Shown here piece after piece: positions 22,166 to 34,070 of a stretch of DNA of 64,000 nucleotides; position 1 is the first letter of the stretch, and every line of letters starts with the position of its first letter. The stretch comes from Sporothrix humicola (lineage: Eukaryota; Ascomycota; Sordariomycetes; Ophiostomatales; Ophiostomataceae). The stretch is taken from contig WNYE01000035.1 of the NCBI GenBank assembly GCA_021396245.1, positions 248,001 to 312,000 on the forward strand, given 5' to 3'. Made by a program: the position numbers and the translations under genes. The notes beneath the pieces were generated by a model. The model had not been told where the DNA came from and did not search any database. It was given only the letters and a program-made list of their open reading frames with translations.

Positions 22166-25100
22166 CATCGCTTCTACGACCTGCTTCTTTTCTTCCTTTC
22201 CCCTCTTTCTTTTTCCTTTCTTACCTTACCTCTGGTGTCAAGAGACACAATCTTGCCTGCATATGTCATGCAGTGTTATTTGCAGTCTCCTGCAGTGTCT
22301 CCAGTCTTGGCGTTTCTTGAGCCTCAATTCGACATCTAAATGCGGCCACATGCCGCGCTTCCTCGCTTCGCTTCGCTCCCGTACTAACAAGAGCAGATCG
22401 ATCGAACGGAACGCCGCTTTTTACCCGTCCGCCCCCTTGCCCTTTTGGATCTTATTTTGGCATCATCGCGCCGCTGTGGCTCCGTCGTGGCTTCATTTTG
22501 GCTTCCTTTTTTTTTTTTTTTTTTTTTGGCTCCATCGCGAACTCCATCCTGGAGCCCCATACCGCCTCTATTTTGGCTTTATTGGCTCTCCTACATCTAC
22601 TAGCTCTATTTTTCTCTTTTTACCGCGCCCGCTGATGCGGGGACGGGGAGATTTACTACTTAATCCTCCATCAAAGCCTATGAGACGCGGGTTGGTGAGG
22701 GATGCTCAGTAGACAGAGAGGCTGTGCTGGTGATGCCCCCTGTCGGGAGTACTTTTCAATGTTTTACCAGTCGGAACGACAGGGTGCCGTGCGTGCTTCG
22801 AGAGAAGGATTCACAAGAAGAAGGAGAGGAAAAAAAGAAGAGAAAAGTCTCTTGAAGGATGAAGCTAGAAGGCATACACAGTACTCCGTGCTCCGTTGAA
22901 CGAGCAAAAATAGGAATAGTGGGTTGCCGTTGCCATTTCTACGTTCCTTCTCAGGGCCTTCTAGGAAGGAAATGGTGAGAGCCAATTTTGCAATTTGCAA
23001 ACGCCATACTTGGAGCGTGTTATTCCGTCGGCACATGAGAAAATGTCATTCATCGGTCCCATAAAATATTGAACAGTTCAAAGAGCCGCACCCAAGGGCT
23101 ACGAAGGAGCAAGGAGCGGCCGGGGCTGTCTGCCACATCTGTCAGAGAGCTGAAAGAAGGATTCGAGGATCGACTGGTGACAACGCACAGCGTGAGAATA
23201 GGCGTCACAAGCAGGGTCTCTGGGCCTGCAGATGTGAAAGAGATGCAGACATGATGCAGATGTGCATAAAATCGACGGCAGTTGTTTTTTTTGGATTGAT
23301 GTTCCTTTTGATGATGTCGATTTCCTAGTGAAATGTAGAAATGATCTCAGACTTTGCTTCTGGGTCGTCAAAGAAGCTGAATAGTATGTATTACACAGTA
23401 AGTTCTGGTAATACCCTATTTCGTCAGCGGCAAATCGGATGAGGTCAGGATAAAAATAAATGCAACGGCAATCCGGGTTTATGGGGCTCTGCGACGTCTG
23501 TTGGTTCTGTTGGTATTCGTTGGCACAGTTGGTAATGCTGATGCCCGGATGTTTTTTTTTGGTGGATTGGCTCAACTGGGTGCCCGAATCTGGTTTGCTG
23601 TGTTTTGTGGCCGGCGACCGTTGCACTGGGAAAAGCGGGCTTTGCTGATCCTTCCTTCTCTTTTCTGCCACAATGTCTGTTCGCGGCAACTTTCATCAAA
23701 CCAATACTCCGTCACGCTCCTTCCATTGTTATTGCTTCTCGCCAGATTACCTCATCAGGACATCGACCCAGTGTTATAAATTTTGCAAATATTGAAAGGA
23801 TTGACTGTGTCGTTCAAATAGGCACGTCGTAATATCTGGCTCTCATTTCGGTTCCAGCAAGAAATATACGGTCCCTGGTGAAAGGAACACATAGATTGCA
23901 CAGGAACGCCAGTCTGCAATAATCTTACCGAGTATTGACAATGTCATACAGACAAGACGGTGCAATTTCAGACCTCCTTTGCTCTTTCCCGTCCTGTGCT
24001 CTTGCTCTCTGGCCCAGAATATGCGGGGTTGCATCACTGTTCGGGGACGGGAACAGAGCAGATGAAGCAAGTGCACGGAAGTTCGCTTGGCTCCTGTGTG
24101 GGAAAGAACGACAGAGGGAGAGAGGTTCTTGCCGTGCGTTGCGGGAAGAAGAAGAAAAAAATCTCACACATCACATCTCACCGATTGGATATGACGTATT
24201 TTTCGTATTGTTGTTTAACTGGGCAGGAGCCCTTTCTCACCTATTAGCTCCCTTTTGCCGCGCCTGCCAACCTGCCGCGCTATGCACGGCGCTTCACAAA
24301 AAGAACACCAAAGTGTAAATAGCACAGCCACGACCAACACAACAATGCCACCCGCGACCTAGGCCTCGCAGGCCATGCAGCAGCGAAAGACGCAAATAAA
24401 TAGCACAAAGCAGGCCAAAGGATGTCAAACGTGCCAGGGGTGCTCTTTGGCGGCCAGTGAGCTGACAGTAGGTGTGGGCAGTCTCTTGTGGAGCTGAATA
24501 GGGCTGTGCTGACACTCTGATGAATGAAGGAACAGAAGAAACAATAACGCAACCCAAGAACAAAGTCCCAAGAACACATGCGAGCCTACTCCGTACAGTC
24601 CCCTCCATTGCAATTGGCACGCCGTCTCACCGTTTCAACACACTGTCTGCCCTGCTGCATGGCATCCACCGCCGGTCCGTTTCGCCAGCCCCAAAGCGGA
24701 CTACGGGCACTGCAAGCCAAGCCCAGATCGCGCGAACAATATGCAGGCATAACGCAGAAACAGCTTGATTGCTGTGGACAAAAGTATGGATGAGAGTGAA
24801 CGGAAATATGGCGCGATGTGCGGGAGAAAGAGATGGAAGCAAGAGTTGGATGGGCTGGACAAAGACAGGACAGATCCAAAATATGAAAAAGGGGACTGGG
24901 ATACAAAAATATGGGAAAATAAAGGACGAAGATCAAAGGCAAAACCCCCTGCAGTAACAACGGGTCCATTACGCCCCTTTCCATTTCACCCCCAGAACAA
25001 AACATAGAAAAAAAACAGGACAGAGCAGGATCCCAGAGTGGGCCTTTTTGCATGTCTGGCAAGGTTAGTTTTGAGAGCCGCCCCCAAGCCCAGTTTCCAG

Positions 25101-26703
25101 GGTCCTCCTCGGCGTACAACGCTTGTTGTGCAACGGAAGTCCTCTTTTCCATGGGCCACAGTGTATTAGTACGACGAAGATATCTTTTGTTTCAATACGG
25201 GAGTAAAGCACGCCGTATGGGGGGAACAAATAAACAAATACGGGCTGCTGGTGTACGTGCCCAGCTACGATATGCGAGTACGAATACTGTATTGACGTTG
25301 TGCGTCGTAAGAGACTTGTAAATGGGGCCGTGGGCCTGGCCAGACAGCAAAGACGCAAATTAGGCTTGGGATGGACTGTTGGGGTACAGGAAAAAGGTAT
25401 GAAGTAATACAGAGTAGTACGACGTACAGACTGATGTGTATTTAATTGTTTCCCTTGTTTTATTTTGCGTTTTGTTCCTGACTGGTTTTTGCCATTTTGG
25501 TTTTGCTGGCAAGGCCCACGTCGCCGCGCACATCCTTTCCCTTTCCTGGCCCACCTCTGCGCAAAGCTCGTCGGCAAGAGAACCGGGCTTGGTGACGAGG
25601 CAGAGTACGTATTAGTCCTCCACATCCAGGCTAGTCCAGACAGGGCAGACTTTCTGGAATGTGAAGCGAAGACGAACGGGGATGCAAATACGTAAATGCA
25701 AAATATGGCGGCGAATTGGCGTTTGCATCAACGAAATGTAGGAACTGTATGATAGCCTGGGAGCCTGGGAGGCTCGTAGACTTCTTTTCTCCTTTCCCTG
25801 GCAAATTCAGCTGCCCGTGCACTTCTGGCTTCTGCATGTCGTGCACCACCATTTCCTCGCTGTCGTTCTTTTTCGTACATATCTGGCAATCCAGTCTTGC
25901 CTCTTTTGCTCATTCTCAACACCCGTGCACACTCGCCTTCTGCCCCCAGAATCTCGCGCAGACCGCAGACCGTCCGCTCCTTCCGTGACTGGCCTGATCG
26001 CAGCTTCCCTGCCCCTCTCGCATCTGGTCCAACCTGTGGCCCGCTCTTGCTTGTCTGTTGCCGTTAATTCGTCTTCCTGCGGCTCCGGCCAAAAATAACA
26101 CCAAGCGTCCCCTGCTGCCCTGCGCACCTTCCTTCAGCCTCTTTCCTTTCGAGGAGCTCCTCTTTAAAACGTCCCAACAGCCTCATATTTTCTCTCTCCC
26201 TCCTTCGTCCTTCGTCTGTTTGCCCCTCTCCCTGTTATATCAACACCATTCAAGCATCTACGAAACAACAAAACGCAACACGCAACAATCCTCGTTAGCA
26301 GCAACAAAGCTCCCCACCAGTTTCCTTCAGGCACCCGATTCCTTTCGATCCCCCTATTACTGTGTGCTCCTCTTATTACTGGGTAGATGACCGACGCCAA
26401 CAGTATTGCGTAAGACGCCCTCAACGAACTCAAACGTCCCCGCCAAGCCCTCAAGGCCGACGCTTTGCTTGACGCCCGATCACAGCCAGCTTGTTTTTGC
26501 TGCACGTCTTCGGTGCACAGGTGTGTTTTTACTGCACATTAATCGCTCAGCATCGAAGCAGCCCCCATCCTTGCTCACATCGGCCTCTCCCATCGGTGCT
26601 TCATCTCCTCCTCCCGCCGCCACGCCAAACCCTTCCACCCTGTAACTGGACATCCGTGGAGGATCCTGTGTAAACGCCTCCCGGCACTTCTCTCTAGCCA
26701 GCC
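22166..26703. other. 4.5-kb intergenic region
   Basis: It contains the RTG2 3' UTR, a degenerate block of TTTTGGCT-like words (about 22440-22600) with a 21-T run at 22507-22527, and TACTCCGT motifs at 22882, 23705 and 24587. A long C/T-rich tract (about 25790-26700) is the likely promoter and leader of the next gene. Frames of up to 196 codons occur, but none has a convincing composition or a recognisable family. Confidence 0.55.
22507..22527. repeat. Poly-T tract
   Basis: Twenty-one consecutive T in the downstream region of RTG2, set between repeated GGCTTC/GGCTCC words. Confidence 0.95.
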
Positions 26704-28401
26704 ATGGCAACTACCTCAGGTGAGTGAAAGGAGCATCTAGCTTTGCTGAGCTGCAATGCAAAACATGTCTCGGGGCATTTCAGATGCCGCGTACTCTACC
26801 TGCACACTTCCTCTCAGCCTTTGTCACCTTACTTGTGTTCTCGCATTTTCGTGTTCTCGCTTTCCTCATCTCCCCATATCAAGCTTGCATCTCGTCTTCG
26901 TCTTGCTTTCTCTCCCCCCGTCTTCACCTTGGTCTATGCCGTACAACTAGGCAGCGTCATCACGTTCCCACTGTCCCCACATGCATATGGACGTCCAACT
27001 TGCCCAGTATCATCAGTGCAGCAACCTGGCCGTCCTTCACTCAACTCCACGTTTTACAGGCAAACGTAATTTTCGGAACAGCACCCTAGAGCTTTTTTAT
27101 GTTTTAATCTTTTTTGTTTCTTTGTCTCCCCGTTCTTGATTTATTTCTATTCTTATTTCAAAAGCCCCGGTGGCTTGCTTGTGCAGCATTGTGTTTCCTC
27201 TTCTAGCAGCCTAGTCTCAATATCCGGCCGCCTCCCCAACACAATATCTTCTTTGGCGTCCAGCCTTGTCCTCCTCGAACTTCTCAAATGGAACTCTCAT
27301 ATGTCTTACTTCGACGGCTGTTTACTAACAAGCTCAAAGTTCCCGCACCGACGGGACCTCCTCCAGCTCCACCATCGCAGATCTCGGCCACCGAGTCTAC
27401 AAATCTTGAAGATGCATCTGAAGTAGCTTCAACAACAACGGCAACGACGGCAACAACATCACCAGAGACTCTGCTGCCTCTGAACTTGCCTGGCAAGCTT
27501 ATCGACAGCGCTCCTCCTTCGTCGATGCTTGTTCTGCCCGACACCCAAACCACCACGCCTCCTCCTAGCTACGACGACCTGCAGCAGCAATCTGCGTCCT
27601 CGCACGAATCGTCTGCGCCCACACGGCCTGCTCCAGAGTGGCCTATTCGAACATCGAGCGCCGAAGCCAGTCTTTTCCCTCCACCACACAAAACTCGCAC
27701 CGAGCCTATCTTGCATCCCACCGTGCCTACAGTCGTCTCCCCTATCGCCGAATCAGAAGAAGTGGAAGAAGTTGAATCAGAAGACCCAAACATGTTGTCA
27801 CTACTCCCAAGACTCGTCGAGTCCCAAGGATCGCCAGCAACTCTGAAAAAGACAAGAGGCCGGCCACGGGATGCAGTCCCCGAACCCCAGAAGCAGCAAC
27901 TGCAGCCTGAGCCTGTCCGGCAAAATGTTGTGTCGGCACCACTCCGGTTGCGTAAGTCTCCAGGCCGCGGTCTCTCACCGCCGTCGAACGATGGATCGCG
28001 TGGTCGCAGCGTGTCGGCCCAGCCGCCCATTATCACCACAGGCCCGCACCACGTTCAGACTTTCCCGCAAACGCAGTCGCAACATGCCTACGTTGCCTCT
28101 GTCGGCACAGACCCAAGCTCACGCTCACACTCAACGCACTCAAGCGATGGCAACGATGCTCAGAGCCCGGTCCGGGCAACAACGCGGGCACAGCGAAGGA
28201 TGAGCTGGCTCCCCGGTGTTGGTGGTGGTAATAGTCGGTTGCGGTCAAAGTCACATGAGCCGTCAGTCAGACCACACTCGGCAGCCTGGGTCTTAAACAC
28301 GGAATCTCACGCCGATTACAACGTCGATTATCTGATGAACTGCGAAAAGGTACAGTAACATTTGCATATTATAGACCAAGTGACAGATTCACGATGGGCG
28401 A

Positions 28402-28447
<46 letters not shown>

Positions 28448-30980
28448 AAAAAAAGCTAACTTTCTCTCTTAGGTCCCTGAGCTTTGGGATGACAATGGAA
28501 ACTTGTATGTTTACCTTGCGCCTCATGAAAACGGCCAGAGTGCTTCGTTCAAGGTGCGCATGTCAGTCATTGAGGAGTCTCGGGTTCTCAGCAGCCTTGT
28601 TCAGAACCAGGCCTCTTCGCCAGCCAGCGCCCGGTCCCGCGCCCGCAGTTTCGGTGGCCGCGATTCTCTTACCGCCGACGACGCCCATCGCATCCACACG
28701 CCGCCCATGTCACCGCCCCTTTTCAGCGGCAACGAGTCCCGCCTTCATCTGCCTTCTAGCAGCTACAACGGCCTGAACGGCGCACCCGATATTGAGCGCT
28801 TGATCGCACTTCGCAATCTATTTGCTCTTTTGACTGGTCAGCCTTTGGTTGCCACACGCAGCTTCCCTACTGTCTTTGCAGCGCTAACGCAGGTGGCCGC
28901 CCTACTTCGCGAGTTTGAGTTTGGTTTTGCTTCGGGCGGCAGCAACTCGTTTGGTGAAGCCGTCGACTTGAGCACTGGTTTCTACATTGACCAGACGGCC
29001 CTTTCGGACCTGCGCCACGGACGCGAAAAGACTCTCGAAGCCCTAGTTCTCGGCGAGGAGTTGCGTTTCTGGCCATTGTACAATGAAGCCTTCTGCCATG
29101 CTGTTGGCAAGTACCCGGCACTCCGCGACTTGAAGGCATCTCCCCTGTGGGATAGACTATCTCCCAACACTCTCCAGCGTCTCGAGCGTGCCCATCTTGA
29201 CCTGCTCACTCGGCAGCACAGCGTCAACATGCGGCTAGAGCAGTTTGATTTTCCTAGTTTGTTTGCCGGTGTGGCCAATTCGACGTCCAACCCCGACTAC
29301 CGCAACATTCGCTTCAAGAATTGGCGCGCTGCGTTTTCCGAGATGCGGTCTTTTGTTCTCCGGTACTACAGAGCGCAGTTTGGTAGCTGGCCGCCCAAGG
29401 CGAGCAGCCGTCGCAATCCTTTCTCCGAGAGCGGCCTGAACCGTCTTGTCCTGAAGACGTTGTATGCGGACCTTTGTTCCGTCTATGACTTGCTTGTAAA
29501 CCGCGACTCGATCACCACGCGTGCAGGAGAAGATAGCACGGGCGTGTCTGCTTCAATTGCTTCGATTCAGTCGCCCACAGGCCCCGCTGATGCCCCTATT
29601 GCAGCCCTCCGCCAGATGCTCAACGAATTTGACGAATCCTCGCCTCCCGTCTTGCCGCCTGTCCCATTCGATACCCCGAAGCTGCCGACCATGGCCACGA
29701 TCCACGAGACCTACCCCGATATGGCTCCGAAGGACCAGGTTCGCTTCGACAAGAATGTCCAGCCTTACGAGCTCCAGCTGGTTCTTCTCAAGTCGCACAA
29801 TGTCGACGCCGAACGTCCCGAAGAGTCTCCTTTCCTGGCTGCCTTTGAGGCCTTCGAACTCCGTGAGGCCAAGAGAGGCAAGTCGGAGGCCGAGCTGTCT
29901 GAGATGCGCATCGGCCATTGGCTGTTCCTCTACGTCGTCCTGCAGTCCATGCCCATGCTCGTCATCGATGCGCCCGGTCTTCGTCACACCGAGAACGTCG
30001 AGTATTTCCTGTGCGAACCGCCCCAAGGACGTGCGCCGTGGGTCGAGGATGCTGGCGAAGTACGTAAGGCTTGGTTCCAGACGGCTGGCGGAGCTGGTCC
30101 TCTGGTGGAGTTATCAGCAGATGTGCTACTGTACTCGGTCGAGGCCACGTACCACCGCTCGCACTGCTGGCTGGCAGCTAAGATTTGGAGCTCGGAAGCT
30201 GCGAGGGCATCGATCTCGAACGCGGGTGTCACACCAGACGATCTGGTTATCGTCCAGGGCACAGAAAATGTGGGGGCTGCAGCCGCAGCTGGCGTCCCCT
30301 TCCCCATTCAGTCTGTGACACTGTCGGATGTCCCCAATGGTTCCTCCCTGGGCATGTCTTCCTCGTCGCCCTCTCTTGTCACGATGGCCACATTGGTCTC
30401 GGCAGCAGACTCTGGCGCGACTGCTAATGCGTCCACCACCTCGTCGCCTCGGATCCAGCCTACCAACTACGACGAGAATGCCGACAACGACACATCGCCC
30501 CGGTCCATGTCGCCTACGATGGCGCCACAAAAGCAAGGCCAGTACTCGCCACAGCTGCAGCCCATGCAGCAGCTGCAGCCACCTGCAAATATGCCGTGGC
30601 CTCAGGCGCGCGACAACTACCACCAGCTCCAGGAACGTGCTCACCTGCGCCATGCCAGCATTGGCTGGGCCCTAGAGCCCGTGAACCTTGGCGACGACGG
30701 CCACCCTCTCCCGTACAACCATCAGCACCGCGCCAGCCACCATCCCTCTACTCGTCGCATTGCTTCAGCAGGCAACCTCCGGGCCATGGTGGAAGCCAGT
30801 GGAAATGCAGGCTACCAACAGAACGGTACTAACGGCGGCGGTCCCGGTGCCGATCCCAAGACTAAGAGCACATACAATGCCGAGAGCACGTTCGATTCGA
30901 TTCTCGGCAACATGGATTCCAATGCTTCGCTCGCCCCGAAGAAGGCAAACAAGCGGAAATCGTTCCTGCCTTTCATGTGA
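26704..30980 (+). CDS. Large DUF8004-type fungal protein with PPxY motif
   Basis: This is a conserved Pezizomycotina protein of unknown function. My model has three exons: 26704-26719, 27340-28349 and 28473-30980 (1177 aa). The first is only 16 nt (codes MATTS plus one base), with start context GCCATGG, donor GTGAGT, branch TACTAAC and a phase-1 acceptor giving GTT. An alternative start, ATG 27288, reads in frame through the intron end. The intron at 28350-28472 is certain from phase and family continuity (NCEK/VPELWDDNGN). Residues to about 340 are disordered, with TPPPSYDD (a PPxY site, 27561-27572) and basic SP-rich runs. The ordered part has family landmarks near VPELWDDNGNLYVYL, FWPLYNEAFCHAVGKYPAL, LYADLCSVYDLLVNRDS, GHWLFLYVVLQSMPMLVIDA and VEYFLCEPPQGRAPWVEDAG. 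The tail is Gln/Pro-rich and ends in KKANKRKSFLPFM. Confidence 0.83.
28405..28454. repeat. Intronic (TA)15 plus T11/A9 tract
   Basis: Within the 123-nt second intron of the DUF8004-type gene, fifteen TA units (28405-28434) are followed by eleven T and nine A. They end just before the CTAAC branch site at 28456-28460. The palindromic tract could fold into a hairpin that brings the splice sites together. Confidence 0.95.
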
Positions 30981-31800
30981 TTGTGATTTTGATTTTGATC
31001 TCGGTTTGATACTTTCAACATTTCAAGATACAATCTCATCGTCAACTGATGCATCAACAAACCTGTACACCGCTTCTCTCAGGTGGTTTTTTTTAGGGGG
31101 TGGGGGGCACAGCCATACAGCCAAAATCTACGACTCGACGATATGAACGACTCTCACTACAAAAATAAATCTACCTTGCTTCTTAATACGCCCCCTCTTC
31201 TTTTCTCTTCTTCTTTTTTTTTTTTTTTTTTTTTTGTCTTTCCTTTTTGGTAATTCTTTCATTCTATATCATCACTCGCATGCTTTTCTTGTTGTCTTTT
31301 TTGTCCGTTTTGGTACTGCTTTCTTTTTCCTGTTTCATTCCTTTGCATCGGAAGGGCATATAAAAAGTTTCTTGGAGAGGGCGCGACTGCATTGCACTAC
31401 TCTTACTCTCACCAGCACCTTTGCTCTTGGTCTAATTTTGGGTGTCAAGCCTTGCCATATTTCCTACATCTCCGTACATAAATACGAGCCCCTTGTTTTA
31501 TTTTAGCATGCCATTATACAGGGTTCAATGTGAATGAGATTTTAATTGAAGCTATCTGCCAACTGTATTCTCACCAATCCCCACCCTCATTATCCGTATC
31601 TGCTCATCGGTTCGCTCCACCTTGCATGCAAACTGGTTTTACCAAGTCTCTTAGATCTTAGATAGCCACTCTAGCTATTCCACCAACTTAATTTTAGGCG
31701 ACAAAAGAAACTGCGCAAGTGAATGTAAAAAATAAATCAACGCAGAAAAACAAGAAATAATTCCAGCCATCCTCAGTCCCCTCGTTAAATCTCGAGTTTC
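30981..31800. other. Tail-to-tail intergenic, DUF8004-type / tyrosinase
   Basis: Two 3' UTRs are expected in this T-rich sequence, which has a 22-T run at 31214-31235. No gene is seen. Confidence 0.55.
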
Positions 31801-34070
31801 TCAGATCAAGTCAAAATGGTCTTCGACCTCGCCCCAGCGAGGAAGCTCCTCGGCACTCGTTGGCACCTGCACACACGAGCTGACAATCATAATCCCCAGC
31901 CCGGCCACGTCCTCGGGCTCAACGACCGCGCCATGGGCCATGATTATACCGTAGTGCAGGTTCTTGAGCAGGTATGGCTCAACATCCTGGATTTCGAGAC
32001 TCGCCAGCTCTCCACTAGCAATCTTCTCTGTTAGAGCGGATGTCAGTGGGATAGTGCCCGACGTGTGACCGCCGCTCATGTCCATCCCCGCCATCGCACC
32101 ACCTGGAGATGCAAAGACGCTCATGGTTCCGACGAGATCGGGTGCATATGCCCACGTTGTTGTATCAATAGGCAAGTCACCCAAAAACAGGTCAATAAAG
32201 AAGGTGCTATTGAGTGCCTGTTTTTCGGCGTGAATGTTGGCGACCCATTCGCGGTACTGGTTATCTTTGACAACAGAAGGTGGCGGACGATTGGGCTCGG
32301 TGAGGCTCCAAGGCTGTGGGAGGGAATCATGCACGGAGTGGCGGCCGTTTGATCGCTTGTTGAGCCAGGTCCCGTGAGGCCCGTCGACACCCTCGTCTGA
32401 TCTCCCGACGGATTTCTTGATCAGCTCGCCGTTCTGTCCAATGATACCGAGGGATGCTGGGCTGGACATGCTGTACAGGCGGTTGATCAAGACGGAAGCT
32501 TGGGCTTGAGCAGTAGTGTTCTCGATCATGAGACTCTCACGAGAAAACCCAACCATGTCATCGTAGGTGTAACCAAACACAGTCATATCACGGACGTCAT
32601 CCGAGTTCCAGAAACTACCGTTGGCAGATTTGTAAAATGGCGTCAGGGGCGTTTTGGAGTCTTGAATGTCGCCCTTTGCTGTCGTATAGCTGGAAAGGGG
32701 GGATACGGTTGGTATAACCCACGAATCGGGGTTTAAAATCTGCCACAGAGCAAAAACACGGTCGACCATGGCATGGTGCAAGAAGAAGATGGGATCAAAG
32801 GCCGAGAAGGGAATCCATGCCATGTGCCCCTGGAGGCCAGTGAGAGTGTGAATTGTGTCATGAAGAGACTCGAGCGAGTCGTACTTGCCGCTGGATGAGC
32901 TCGGTATCCACGCCTCGTTGCTGAAAGTGCTATAGTTCTGGTAGTTCGAAAACAAATTGTAAAGCCGCTGTTGGATGGACGGGAAGTTCTGGTTGAGGGC
33001 CAAAGAGACAGCCGTGTTATTGGATCCAGCCGAGGAGTCTTGTGCGGTAGGTGCGCGAACGGTCGTCAGCCACAGGTCGTACTGACAGCCGGTCGAGTTA
33101 GTTTGAACGCTTATGAAAGGCAGTAAAAATTGGTACATCTTTTATTTTTGTTTGAAGAGGTATTTCACTCATAGGACGATACATACGGGTGCTTCGATAA
33201 ACATAGTGGCGTTGAGCGGCTTAAACAGGTACGTATACAGAGGATTGGCGATTTGCTGCATCCCATTCGGTCCGGATACGTTGACGAATGCGCTACCGCC
33301 GACGCTCAACGGTAGAATGCTTTCTCCAACGGGTGGCTGCACTGCCCAGTCCATGTATGGGATGCGGAACTTCTGTGCGGCGGCCTGGTATTGTTCACGT
33401 TCGGCGTCTTCAGTGTACCACGAGGCAATCATCTGGATCAACCAGAAGAGGTTTTGCTGATATCGAAAGTTAACAAAGATAAATCAACTCGCAAATTCCT
33501 CATGGACTTACTTCGTAGAGTGCGAGATAAGGCCGATGCCAGGTCAGAAATAGTTCCGAGACGTGAGTACAATAGCCCGTGTTCTCACTGCCGGGCACCG
33601 GAGGGACGCCGTTCCACTCGATCCATGGAACGCCATGAATGCCTTTACAGTGCCAAGCATGTCAGTAGTTGAATGGTGGGAAATAAAGTCTATGGTATAA
33701 TGTGGGAGTATGATGTGATGCAAAACTCACCTGCAATCTGATAGTACGAGAGAAGGTGCGATTGATCCGTGTACTGCATCATGTTGAGCCCGAGCATGTA
33801 GAGTGTCCACAAGTCTGTGTCTTTTTCCATCTGTCGGACTTCCTGTCGAGTGGGCATGGTGCCGTTATGGCCATAAGCGAGGCCGCCAACAACGAAGGGA
33901 AAGTCTCCGCTATCGTCGATGGACGAGCGCCGGGCAAGATGCTCGTTCACATCGAAGCCATAGTCGTAGGCCGTACCCAACGCCGGTGTGAGAAAGAAAC
34001 CAAAGAGAATGGACGCGATGCCAGAAATCTTGGCGGCCGAGAGCGGCCAGGCCATAGAAGGCTGCCGCAT
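31801..34070 (-). CDS. Tyrosinase (polyphenol oxidase), secretory type
   Basis: This is a type-3 copper enzyme that oxidises monophenols and diphenols to o-quinones, feeding melanin-type pigments. Four exons, 34070-33731, 33642-33512, 33456-33187 and 33081-31801, encode 673 aa. Phases fit at every junction (G/GC, 0, 0), and the last intron has CTAAC 13 nt before its CAG. An N-terminal hydrophobic stretch, about 14-32 (ISGIASILFGFFLTPALG), looks like a signal peptide or anchor. Copper A ligands are H116 (GIHGVPW), H140 in CTH (Cys138-x-His, the usual thioether pair) and H149 (TWHRPYL). Copper B ligands are H321 and H325 (HDTIH) and the HH pair 349-350 (FFLHHAMVDR). The C-terminal extension carries a Met-rich MAGMDMSGGH segment (32059-32094) that could bind copper. 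No neighbouring pigment genes are present. Confidence 0.95.

Noticed and set aside
23099..23689. 196-codon minus-strand frame
   Set aside because: Composition looks random, with no supporting start context or family.
27288..27339. ATG 27288 as start of the DUF8004-type gene
   Set aside because: The sequence carries a TACTAAC branch site and a phase-matched acceptor, so these codons are better read as intron. Kept only as an alternative.
33085..33138. In-frame start of the last tyrosinase exon at 33138 or an AAAAG acceptor there
   Set aside because: The CTAAC branch followed by CAG at 33084-33082 gives a direct EAP/YDLWLTTVRAP join that fits the family better.
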